From Gammaproteobacteria bacterium (GTDB lineage: Bacteria; Pseudomonadota; Gammaproteobacteria; Steroidobacterales; Steroidobacteraceae): a DNA stretch of 40,604 bases. Within the stretch, counting starts at the first letter, position 1. Each line of letters opens with the position of its first letter. Where the stretch lies: positions 1 to 40,604 of the forward strand of contig JASHSK010000295.1 of the NCBI GenBank assembly GCA_030038755.1, read 5' to 3'. The notes under the pieces were generated by a model. It ran no database searches. It worked only from the letters and a program-made list of their open reading frames with translations, and was not told where the DNA came from. Positions 27,869 to 34,770 of the stretch are shown one piece after another. Both the position numbers and the translations under genes were made by a program.

Positions 27869-28837
27869 ATGAGAGCATGGAGTGTTGCCGCCGCATCGGC
27901 GGCGCTGGCATTGAGCCTGTCCAGCACGGCCACGGCGGCCTCCGCCGGCTGCAATCGGCGCTGCCTCGACCGCATGGTCGATGCCTACCTGGCGGCGCTG
28001 GTCGCGCACGATCCGAGCCGGGTACCGATCGCGCCGCAGGCCAGGCTCGTCGAGAACACCGTGCCGATGCGGCCGGGCGACGGCTTGTGGAAGACAGCCA
28101 GCGCAGTACCGACGACCTTCAGGATCTATGTCGCCGATCCGATTGCCGGGCAGGTCGGTTTCATCGGTGTCATGCAGGAGAACGGCAAGCCGATCGAGCT
28201 GGCGCTGCGTCTGAAGGTACAGCACGGGCAGATCGTGGAGATGGAGCACCTGGTCGCGCGCAATCTGACCCCCGCCGGACTGAAGAACCTGGTCACCCCG
28301 CGCCCGGGCTTTCTCGCGGATGTCGCGCCGGCTGAGCGCAGCACGCGCGCGCAGCTCCTGAAGATCGGAGCTTCCTACTATGATGCGCTCACCGAGAGCC
28401 GGGGCAGCGCGGCGCCGTTTGCCGCCGACTGCGTGCGCCACGAGAACGGCATGCAGACTTCCACCAATCCGCGTCCGGCTGCCACGCCGGCAGCCGCGTC
28501 GGGCGCGCCTCCGGCGATGGCGGTGCTGGGTTCCCTGGGCTGTGCGGCGCAGATGAACACGCGCATGTTCGCCTACATCACCCGTATAGAGCCGCGGCGG
28601 GTCTGGATCGCCGATGTGCAGAAAGGGCTGGTGTTCGGGCTGTCCCAGTTCCGCCAGCCGATGCGCCAGAAGCTCGAGACGATCGTGGGCGTGCCCGGAG
28701 TGACCTCGCTGCCGATGAATTTCGCGCCCTTCGATCTGCCGGCGGCACACATCTTCAAGATCAGCGGCGGCCAGATCCACGACATCGAGGCCATGGGCTT
28801 CGTCATGCCGTACGACTCCAGGACCGGATGGGAGTGA
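27869..28837 (+). CDS. Exported NTF2/SnoaL-like protein, function unknown
   Basis: The 322-residue protein has a signal peptide (about 1-26, ending TAASA). It then has an NTF2-like half that opens CNRRCLDRMVDAYLAALVAH and continues with RIYVADPIAGQVGFIGV and ALRLKVQHGQIVEME, the curved-sheet pattern of SnoaL-like domains. A second half after a Pro/Ala linker contains two cysteines and a similar final strand (HIFKISGGQIHDIEAMGF), so it may be a duplicated fold. GGGGGG five bases upstream fixes the ATG. It stands alone, divergent from glpK and convergent with the sigma-factor operon. Many relatives occur as uncharacterised exported proteins. Confidence 0.75.
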   Translation: MRAWSVAAASAALALSLSSTATAASAGCNRRCLDRMVDAYLAALVAHDPSRVPIAPQARLVENTVPMRPGDGLWKTASAVPTTFRIYVADPIAGQVGFIGVMQENGKPIELALRLKVQHGQIVEMEHLVARNLTPAGLKNLVTPRPGFLADVAPAERSTRAQLLKIGASYYDALTESRGSAAPFAADCVRHENGMQTSTNPRPAATPAAASGAPPAMAVLGSLGCAAQMNTRMFAYITRIEPRRVWIADVQKGLVFGLSQFRQPMRQKLETIVGVPGVTSLPMNFAPFDLPAAHIFKISGGQIHDIEAMGFVMPYDSRTGWE

Positions 28838-28895
28838 GGGTCGCCGCACGCGCTGGCGGCACGGCGCTGCGCCTCAGCCCGGACCGCGCGCTTCG

Positions 28896-29420
28896 CTAAG
28901 GGGCCGACCGCATCGGACCCGGCGACAGTTTCTCGAGCTGCTGCTGTACCGCGCTGCGAAACTTCAGTGGGTGCGCAATCTTATGGAACGGCTCGGAGGT
29001 GCCACCGGTGCCGATCACCGTGATACTTCCATAGCCCAGCATTCTGCCGATCGTCGGCTCGCTGACCTCGATCGCCTCGACCTTGTTCAGCAGCAACTCG
29101 ATCGTCCTGCGGCTCAGGAGGCCCTGCTTGACCACGACCCGGCGGGTCGTGACGGCCATTTCAGTCGCGCTTCGGCGCACCGCACCCGCCAGGATCGCCA
29201 CGACGCCGCCGGCGAACAGGGCGGCCACGCCGCCCTGCATGAGATGCCGGCTGGTGTCCGCGAAGCGCTGCTGATTGAGCAGGTAGAAGCTCAGCAGCGC
29301 ACCGCCCATGGCAAACAGCAGAGCGCCGAGCAGCACATGCCGCAGCATCACGATCCAATGCAGGCGTGTCTGGTAGACGATCGCCTCCTGCGGAATCAGG
29401 TTTGACTCGATATAGCTCAC
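28896..29420 (-). CDS. PH-domain (bPH2) membrane protein in the sigma/bufferin operon
   Basis: The 174-residue protein starts at GTG 29420, overlapping the nrsF stop by four bases (GTGA). The N-terminus SYIESNLIPQEAIVYQTRLH is typical of YdbS-like bacterial PH proteins. Two helices (about 24-46 and 58-80) are followed by the PH-like domain with TTRRVVVKQGLLSRRTIELLL, then VEAIEVSEPTIGRMLGYGSI and ITVIGTGGTSEPFHKI. The family often takes part in membrane stress responses, but its biochemical role is not settled. Strict coupling to the anti-sigma gene suggests it belongs to the same metal-stress programme. It is not part of the usual bufferin gene set that I know. Confidence 0.82.
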   Translation of the reverse strand: MSYIESNLIPQEAIVYQTRLHWIVMLRHVLLGALLFAMGGALLSFYLLNQQRFADTSRHLMQGGVAALFAGGVVAILAGAVRRSATEMAVTTRRVVVKQGLLSRRTIELLLNKVEAIEVSEPTIGRMLGYGSITVIGTGGTSEPFHKIAHPLKFRSAVQQQLEKLSPGPMRSAP

Positions 29421-30079
29421 GTCAGCACCCGGCGCACGGCGATTCCCGCCAGCACGATCAGGGCCACGGCAGACAGATGCAGCGCCAGGTCGATCACGGT
29501 CACATCGAACGGATGAAAGAATTCCAGCACGAAGGCGGCCAGTGCCGCGACGCCCAGAGTTGCCAGGGCCGCGACGCGCAGCGGTGCGATCGGTCGGGCA
29601 CGCCGCAGTACCCAGAACAGCGCGGTGGCGAGCGGGACGCTCACGCCGACGATGAAGACGAAGCAGTGGGGACTGTCGCCGAGAAAGCCGCCGGGGCCGT
29701 GCAGGCTCCAGCCGTTCTGCAGACAGCCCAGGCCACTGCCGGCGAGCCACAGAGCCAACGGCGGCACGGGGAGCGCCGCCCACCAGCGCGAGCGTCCCGG
29801 CACCGAGCTGACGAATGCGGCGAGCACTGCCGTGACGGCGGTCACACCGGTAGCGGCGCACTCCAGCGCGCGGCGTGGCACCGCCATGCGTGCGAGGAAG
29901 GTGTGCCAATCCGCGAACAGGTACAGCGCCATGCCGACCAGCACGAAGACAGTCGCGAGCCACAGCGTGGCGCGCACGGCCGGAGGGCGCAGGCGATGTA
30001 CCGGCTGCAGGTCCGCAGAGAGCTTGCGGATGAGTCGTTCGGTGAGCGCCGATTCGGTCTGTACACCCGGCTCCATCAT
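29417..30079 (-). CDS. nrsF: NrsF-type (DUF1109) membrane anti-sigma factor
   Basis: The 220-residue protein has a short cytoplasmic N-terminus with LTERLIRKLSADLQPVHRLRPP, the conserved start of the DUF1109/NrsF family, and six hydrophobic helices. Cys119 in GSGLGCLQNGW and Cys139 in GDSPHCFVF are placed like the two conserved cysteines that are important for metal sensing in Caulobacter NrsF. A further Cys lies at 74. The likely role is to hold the ECF sigma factor encoded just upstream at the membrane and release it under heavy-metal or copper stress. It overlaps that gene by four bases at the start and the PH-domain gene by four bases at the end. Confidence 0.88.
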   Translation of the reverse strand: MMEPGVQTESALTERLIRKLSADLQPVHRLRPPAVRATLWLATVFVLVGMALYLFADWHTFLARMAVPRRALECAATGVTAVTAVLAAFVSSVPGRSRWWAALPVPPLALWLAGSGLGCLQNGWSLHGPGGFLGDSPHCFVFIVGVSVPLATALFWVLRRARPIAPLRVAALATLGVAALAAFVLEFFHPFDVTVIDLALHLSAVALIVLAGIAVRRVLT

Positions 30080-30690
30080 CGGCCCTCCGACACGAGCCCG
30101 CGCAGCCTGCGCAGGGCGCGATGCACATTGACCTTCAGCGCGCCGACCGTCTGACCGCTGGCCAGCGCCGCCTCTGCAAGACTCATCTCCTGAAGCTTGA
30201 GCATCCGCAACGCCTCCCGCTGGCGCGCGGGCAGACGTTGCAGCAGCTCGGCGAGCCGTGGGCCGGCCGACGCAGCCTCTTCGGCGGCCTGCGCCGTGTC
30301 GGTACGCTCCTGCAGCTCGCCCGCCTCGTCGAGCTCGAGCGGCGTGAGCTCGACAGTTTCGTGGCGACCGATGCGTGTGCGCCGCCGCAGACCGTCGATC
30401 GACCGCCGCATGGCGATGGCGGTCAGCCACGGCAGAAAGGGGCGGCGCGGATCATAGGTGTGACGCACACGGTGCACCGTGAGCAATGAGTCCTGTACCG
30501 ACTCCTCGACGTCGGCCGCGTTCTGACAATGACGCCGGGCACAGGCTCGCACGATCGGAATGATCCGCCGCAGCAGTTGATCGTAGGCGTCCCGATCGCC
30601 CTCCTGCACCGCGCGCATCAGCTGCCGAAGTGCGTCGTCCTGCCGCCGGACGGTGTCTTCGTCGGTGCGCGCCGCCGTCTCGTCCTGCAT
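30076..30690 (-). CDS. ECF RNA polymerase sigma factor, SigF-like
   Basis: The 204-residue sigma-70 family protein has region 2 at about 25-95 (AYDQLLRRIIPIVRACARRH, DVEESVQDSLLTVHRVRHTY, PFLPWLTAIAMRRSIDGLRR). Region 4 is at about 145-200, with LPARQREALRMLKLQEMS and a helix-turn-helix in GQTVGALKVNVHRALRRLR. The frame is open to 30744, but ATG 30690 begins the conserved protein. Coupling to an NrsF-like anti-sigma gene and to bufA/bufB/doxX is the arrangement of SigF in Caulobacter and relatives. It probably reads the GTAACC...CGAA promoter found before bufA and so controls its own operon. The symbol is left blank because sigF names several unrelated factors. Confidence 0.93.
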   Translation of the reverse strand: MQDETAARTDEDTVRRQDDALRQLMRAVQEGDRDAYDQLLRRIIPIVRACARRHCQNAADVEESVQDSLLTVHRVRHTYDPRRPFLPWLTAIAMRRSIDGLRRRTRIGRHETVELTPLELDEAGELQERTDTAQAAEEAASAGPRLAELLQRLPARQREALRMLKLQEMSLAEAALASGQTVGALKVNVHRALRRLRGLVSEGR

Positions 30691-30750
30691 CCGGTCAGTG
30701 TACTGCAGGGTGATTGATCCGGGGCAGGCCAGCGGCAGGCTCATATCGGC

Positions 30751-31278
30751 TCAGGAATCGGCGGCGCGAGCGCGTCCGAACCCACTCCACACCAGAGCAT
30801 GGTCGAGCGACAGCGCTCCGGGCCCGAGCGCCATGATCGCGAGGGCCAGGCCAGCCCAGGGCAGGTGGAAGTTGGCCCACCCGTCAGGCACGGTGAGCTG
30901 GATCACCCCGGTCATGATGAGCAGGCCGAGCGCGCTGAAGCGTGTCGCGAGCCCGAGCACCAGCAGCACCGGCAGGCCGATTTCGGCCACCGCGTCGATG
31001 TGGGCCAGCAGGTCGGGGGCCGGGAAGGGGAAGGTTCTGCCGAACAGATGCAGCTGGAACTGTGCCTCGAACAGGTACTGAGCCGTCGGTGAGAGCGTGA
31101 GGAAGCCGCTCCACTTGGTGAGGCCGGACCGAAAGAACGGGACGGCGAGTGCCACGCGCAGCACCACCGGAGCGATGAGCGTGGCGGCCGCGCCGAGGCG
31201 CAGGGCGATGTGATGCGTGCGCTCGATCAGCCCGCCGCTGCGCGCAGCTGACGTTCCATTCCCGGAGGCTACGGCCAT
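30751..31278 (-). CDS. DoxX-family membrane protein (BufD-like)
   Basis: The 175-residue protein has four hydrophobic helices (about 35-52, 90-110, 115-132 and 140-155). The DoxX pattern is visible in RVALAVPFFRSGLTKWSGF and the central AHIDAVAEIGLPVLLVLGLATR. DoxX proteins recur in MNIO/DUF2063/DUF2282 operons, where a redox or membrane role in maturation or export is suspected but unproven. The ATG overlaps the end of the bufBC fusion by ten bases, so translation is coupled. The sigma-factor gene follows after 60 bases with no terminator. Confidence 0.88.
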   Translation of the reverse strand: MAVASGNGTSAARSGGLIERTHHIALRLGAAATLIAPVVLRVALAVPFFRSGLTKWSGFLTLSPTAQYLFEAQFQLHLFGRTFPFPAPDLLAHIDAVAEIGLPVLLVLGLATRFSALGLLIMTGVIQLTVPDGWANFHLPWAGLALAIMALGPGALSLDHALVWSGFGRARAADS

Positions 31279-33155
31279 GGCGTTGCTCCCGTGCCCGTGT
31301 CCGCGCTCGTCTCGCCCCGCTGGCGGTGCCTGTCTCGCGAGCGCGTCACCGCGCCCAGGCTGCGCATGGCACGCGCTTCCAGCGAGAAACCCTGCAACGC
31401 GCCGCTGTCCAGCAGGAGCGCCAGATGCGCGGCCAGGTCGAAGCCGCTCGGATGCCCCGCGCGCGCCACGGTGGCCGCGGCCGCCGCTGCTGCGTCGGCC
31501 AGCGTCTGCCCGCGTGCCAGCGAGCGCAGAAACGCTCCCCCGCCGGCCGGCAGGGCGCGCACCTGTACCTCGGCCTCAGGTCGTGCCAGCAACGCGTCTT
31601 CCCCGCCGGCGCTGAGGTCGATCGGCGGCGGTGCGGCACTCGCCACATTCGTCCGCCAGATCGTGAGCGCAGGGTAGGGCGAGTGCACCCAGCGTACCGA
31701 AGGATGCAGCGTGAAGCGGATCTCACCGGACCGTTCGCCCGGGACGTGCGCGAGCGCCTGCGGATTCAGCGCGGCAGAGTCGGGGGCATGATAGGCCGTA
31801 AGCCACGCACGCTCGATCCGTGCGACGTCGGCCAAATAGGGCAGCGATGCCGCGGGCGCGAAGCCTGCGATGAAACGCGGAAACCCGGCGCCGTATTCCC
31901 ACAGCATCGGGGAGCGGGGCGGGTGGGCCGTCGCGTAGGTGCCTGCCATGGCGCGAAAGAAGCGTTTCCCCACGAGCCGGCAGACCGCCGGAAAGCCGGC
32001 CTCGAGCGCCTCCATCAGGCTCACGGCGACATTGTTGCGATAGACACGGAAGCGCCGTGGACAGGCCTGGCCGTCCGGCCCCTGCACGCCCAGCGGCGCA
32101 CTCCAGGCGTCGTCGAGCAGCGCGCGCGCGAACCCGTGCTGTCGCCGCGCCAGCGAGGGCGCCTCGGCGGCGATGCGGATCGGGAGAGCGCGGCGGGGAG
32201 GGCTGGCGAGGGGCAGCGCGCGCGCGGCGCGCGGCGGCATGCGGTTGGCGTCGGCAGCTGCGCGCAGCACCGTATCGGCACGCTGCGCCTCGCCCGCCAG
32301 CGTGGGCCATGCCGGCACGCTCGCATCCCATTCGATCAGGGTCGGGGTGGGACCGAGGCGGGCAATCACCTGCTCGTACAGGCGCCATACGCGACCTGCG
32401 ACCGGGCGATCGTGCGTGTCGACGAGCAGCGGCTGTCCGTGATCATCGTGGCTGCGCCGGTGACCGGCCAGATGGATTTCGCGCACCTGTGCGAGCGGAT
32501 AGTGCGCCAGGTAGCTCTCCGGGTCCCAGCGCTGATTCGTGCAGGAGATATGCAGATTGTTCACGTCGAGCAACAGCGCGCAGCCGCAGCGGCGCACGAT
32601 CTGCGCGATGAAATCCCATTCCGCGTAGGAGCTCTCCGCGAAGGCGACGTAGGTGGATGGATTCTCGAGCAGCAGCTGTCGACCGAGCGTCTCCTGCGTC
32701 TCGTCGATATGGCGCACGACGCGACGCAGCGTTTCGGCGGTGTAGGGCAGCGGCAGCAGATCGTCGAGGAAGGCCGAGCCATGCGACGACCAGGCCAGAT
32801 GTTCGGAGAACAGCGCCGGCTGATAGCGATCCAGCAACGCGCGCAGACGCCGCAGATGACGGCGGTCCAGCGCTCGAGCCGCGCCGATCGAGAGCCCGAC
32901 CCCGTGCAGCGAGAGCGGATAGTGCTCGCGGACCGCCGTCAGATAGCGGTGTGGCGGCCCCCCCGCTCCCATGTAGTTCTCGGCGTGCACCTCGAAGAAG
33001 CCGACGGCGGGGCGGTGCTCGAGGATGGTCCGATAGTGCGGCGCCTTGAGACCGACGCCGGCGCGCGGCGGCAGCGGGTGCACCACCGGCGCGGCAGGGG
33101 GCGCGGCAGCGGGCGAGGTCGCGGCGCTTGGCGTGGCGGTCATGCGAGTGTCCAT
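31269..33155 (-). CDS. bufB: BufB-BufC fusion: MNIO (DUF692) enzyme joined to DUF2063 partner
   Basis: The 628-residue protein fuses two proteins usually encoded by adjacent genes. Residues about 30-300 are the multinuclear non-heme iron oxygenase (DUF692/MNIO), a TIM barrel that modifies cysteines of RiPP precursors. Candidate iron ligands lie in FFEVHAENY (His57, Glu59), LSLHGVG (His84), FSEHLAW (Glu118, His119), LLLENPSTY (Glu164, Asn165), LLLDVNNLH (Asp197, Asn199), REIHLAGH (His228) and LIEWDASVP (Glu275, Asp277). A Pro/Ala/Arg linker (about 303-337) leads to DUF2063, the substrate-delivery partner, with RRQHGFARALLDD, RVYRNNV and VCRLVGKRFF. The expected substrate is BufA, encoded 72 bases upstream. 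No frameshift or stop lies in the joint. Confidence 0.92.
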   Translation of the reverse strand: MDTRMTATPSAATSPAAAPPAAPVVHPLPPRAGVGLKAPHYRTILEHRPAVGFFEVHAENYMGAGGPPHRYLTAVREHYPLSLHGVGLSIGAARALDRRHLRRLRALLDRYQPALFSEHLAWSSHGSAFLDDLLPLPYTAETLRRVVRHIDETQETLGRQLLLENPSTYVAFAESSYAEWDFIAQIVRRCGCALLLDVNNLHISCTNQRWDPESYLAHYPLAQVREIHLAGHRRSHDDHGQPLLVDTHDRPVAGRVWRLYEQVIARLGPTPTLIEWDASVPAWPTLAGEAQRADTVLRAAADANRMPPRAARALPLASPPRRALPIRIAAEAPSLARRQHGFARALLDDAWSAPLGVQGPDGQACPRRFRVYRNNVAVSLMEALEAGFPAVCRLVGKRFFRAMAGTYATAHPPRSPMLWEYGAGFPRFIAGFAPAASLPYLADVARIERAWLTAYHAPDSAALNPQALAHVPGERSGEIRFTLHPSVRWVHSPYPALTIWRTNVASAAPPPIDLSAGGEDALLARPEAEVQVRALPAGGGAFLRSLARGQTLADAAAAAAATVARAGHPSGFDLAAHLALLLDSGALQGFSLEARAMRSLGAVTRSRDRHRQRGETSADTGTGATPWP

Positions 33156-33186
33156 GTGTGCGTCATCCCTCGAGTCGGCACGGCGA

Positions 33187-33214
33187 CTGCGGCGGCCCGG
33201 GGGCGCCGCCGCAG
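33187..33214 (-). promoter_or_regulatory. Intercistronic hairpin between bufA and the bufBC fusion
   Basis: CTGCGGCGGC (33187-33196) pairs perfectly with GCCGCCGCAG (33205-33214) across an 8-base loop, in the 72-base gap after bufA. No U-run follows on the transcribed strand. It may protect the bufA message or limit read-through so that precursor exceeds enzyme; it could also be a weak attenuator. Confidence 0.5.
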
Positions 33215-33227
33215 CGCGCCGCCGGTC

Positions 33228-33581
33228 TCAGGTCGACTTCGGGCTCAGGCTGCCCGGACCCTTGGGCGTGTGAATCGAGGTGCAGGTGCCCTTGGGAACC
33301 AGTTTGAAAGCGTTACCCTGGTAGTTCGCCGTGCTGGTCGCCGCGCAGGTGGTGCCGGGCCCCGCGTAGCAGTCGTTGTGACCGGCCAGTGCCACGCCGT
33401 AGCACTTGTCGAATTTGCCGGTATTCAGACGCTCCGCGGTCATTTTCATGTTCTTTTCCATCATCATCTGCATCTGCTGCGGTGTCTCGGCGGCCCCGGC
33501 AACTGACGGCAGCGCGACGAGGGATCCCAGCGCGGCGGCGAGCGCGCCGGCGACCAGGGCGGATGTGGCTCGATTGGACAT
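33228..33581 (-). CDS. bufA: Bufferin-type RiPP precursor (DUF2282)
   Basis: The 117-residue precursor has a Sec signal peptide (1-30, ending SVAGA) and a DUF2282 core. The core reads [40 protein letters not shown], with four cysteines at 60, 71, 79 and 100, the number and spacing known for BufA1-type bufferins. In that family an MNIO enzyme converts cysteines to thiooxazole heterocycles that bind copper, and the peptide is exported to the periplasm as a buffer. Unusual here is a Met-rich stretch between the signal and the core: six Met among residues 37-47. GGAGA six bases upstream sets the start. It is the first gene of the operon. Confidence 0.92.
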   Translation of the reverse strand: MSNRATSALVAGALAAALGSLVALPSVAGAAETPQQMQMMMEKNMKMTAERLNTGKFDKCYGVALAGHNDCYAGPGTTCAATSTANYQGNAFKLVPKGTCTSIHTPKGPGSLSPKST

Positions 33582-33659
33582 GGATTGTCTCCAAATGAGA
33601 TGCGTGGTGGCGGGAGCTTCAGCGTCGCCCGCCGGTAAGAAACTGCAACCATCTGCTTA

Positions 33660-33684
33660 TTCGCCGCAGAGGCGCGGAGGTTAC
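33660..33684 (-). promoter_or_regulatory. SigF-type ECF promoter of the bufferin operon
   Basis: Read on the minus strand, GTAACC (33684-33679) and CGAA (33663-33660) are separated by 15 bases. This fits the GTAACC/CGAA promoter elements described for SigF of Caulobacter, allowing one base less spacing than its usual 16. Transcription would start near 33653 and give a leader of about 70 bases before bufA. I saw no other plausible copy upstream of a gene in the window. Confidence 0.65.
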
Positions 33685-33696
33685 AGACGCACCTGT

Positions 33697-33729
33697 GGCG
33701 CCGCCCGCGGGGCGTGATGCGGCGGCGCC
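33697..33729. other. GC-rich inverted repeat between nitronate monooxygenase gene and bufA promoter
   Basis: GGCGCCGCC (33697-33705) and GGCGGCGCC (33721-33729) form a perfect nine-base stem with a 15-base loop, just upstream of the bufA promoter. It lies after the stop of the minus-strand flavoprotein gene and could help end that transcript, though no U-run follows. Confidence 0.45.
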
Positions 33730-33774
33730 GTTCAGAACAACGTCGGCAGCGGCGGCCTGAGCCGCGCTCGGGGG

Positions 33775-34770
33775 TCAGTCGAGGCTCGCGCCGCCATGAC
33801 GCTGCAGTTGCAGCGTCGCCTCGCCGATCATCTGTTCCACGATGGCCGCGGCCGGCTCGATGGATTGGATGAGCCCGGCGGCTTCGCCAAACCAGACTGC
33901 CGCATTCTCCGGGTCACCTTCCGCGAGAGCCTGCCGATAGCGTGGACCCTCGACAGCGGCGTGACCTGCGAGCTCCTGCTCTCGACCGTGCCAGCGCTCC
34001 GTGAAGGCGTTGCGGCGAATCCTGGCGGTGAATTCCGCGGGCCACGGCAGCTGCCTGACGATATCCGGTACGTGCGTGCGCAGTGTGTCATCGCCATTGG
34101 CGGCGAGCATGGACAGGTGATGGCGTTCCGCGACCAGCGCTTCCCTGGATGCCCACAGGCGCGTGCCCACCAGCACTCCGTCCGCGCCCAGCATCAATGC
34201 CGCGGCCAGACCTCGCCCGTCGGCGATGCCACCGGCTGCCAGCAGCAGCGTCTGCGGAGAATAGGCCGCGATGAAGTCGGCGGCTTCGGGGACGAGCGTC
34301 ACTGTGCCGCGCAGTGCGCCGTGTCCGCCGGCTTCAGCGCCCTGCGCCACGACCACATCGGCACTCACATCGAGCGCTTGCTCGACGTGCTCCATGTTCT
34401 GACACTGACAGATCAACAGCGCGCCGGCCCCGCGGATAGCATCGACGAAGGGGCGCGGATCGCCAAAAGACAGCATCACGGCTCTGGGGTGGTATTTGAG
34501 CACCTCGCTCAGCAGCGAAGCAGAGCGGTGCAGCGACCAGGTGATGAAGCCTACGCCCACCGGCTCACCGTGGGTCAGAGCAAATTGCTCCTCGAGCCAC
34601 GCGGCCTCACCGTAGCCACCGCCGATCAGGCCCAGACCGCCCGCACGGCTGACGGCCGCCGCCAGTGCCCCTCCCGCGGCGAAGGCCATCGGCGCCGACA
34701 CGATCGGATAGCGAACGTTCAGCGCACGCGTGAATCGCGTCGACAGGTTTACCGGGCCGGCAGCGTCCAT
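33775..34770 (-). CDS. Nitronate monooxygenase-like FMN oxidoreductase
   Basis: The 331-residue protein belongs to the 2-nitropropane dioxygenase/nitronate monooxygenase family of FMN TIM-barrel enzymes. It shows YPIVSAPMAFAAGGALAAAV, AGGLGLIGGGYG, the catalytic-region AQGAEAGGHGALRG, and the phosphate-binding AAGGIADGRGLAAALMLGAD with GVLVGTRLWAS. Family enzymes oxidise nitronates; some are NAD(P)H:quinone reductases or act on other substrates, so the exact reaction is open. A longer frame exists upstream, but ATG 34770 gives the conserved N-terminus. This start lies inside the last 22 bases of the beta-propeller gene, so the two are coupled. Confidence 0.88.
   Translation of the reverse strand: MDAAGPVNLSTRFTRALNVRYPIVSAPMAFAAGGALAAAVSRAGGLGLIGGGYGEAAWLEEQFALTHGEPVGVGFITWSLHRSASLLSEVLKYHPRAVMLSFGDPRPFVDAIRGAGALLICQCQNMEHVEQALDVSADVVVAQGAEAGGHGALRGTVTLVPEAADFIAAYSPQTLLLAAGGIADGRGLAAALMLGADGVLVGTRLWASREALVAERHHLSMLAANGDDTLRTHVPDIVRQLPWPAEFTARIRRNAFTERWHGREQELAGHAAVEGPRYRQALAEGDPENAAVWFGEAAGLIQSIEPAAAIVEQMIGEATLQLQRHGGASLD

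Noticed and set aside
31326-33506. A 726-codon plus-strand frame across the bufferin operon
   Set aside because: It is antisense to BufA and the BufB-BufC fusion, whose motifs are unambiguous. The composition is typical of a shadow frame.
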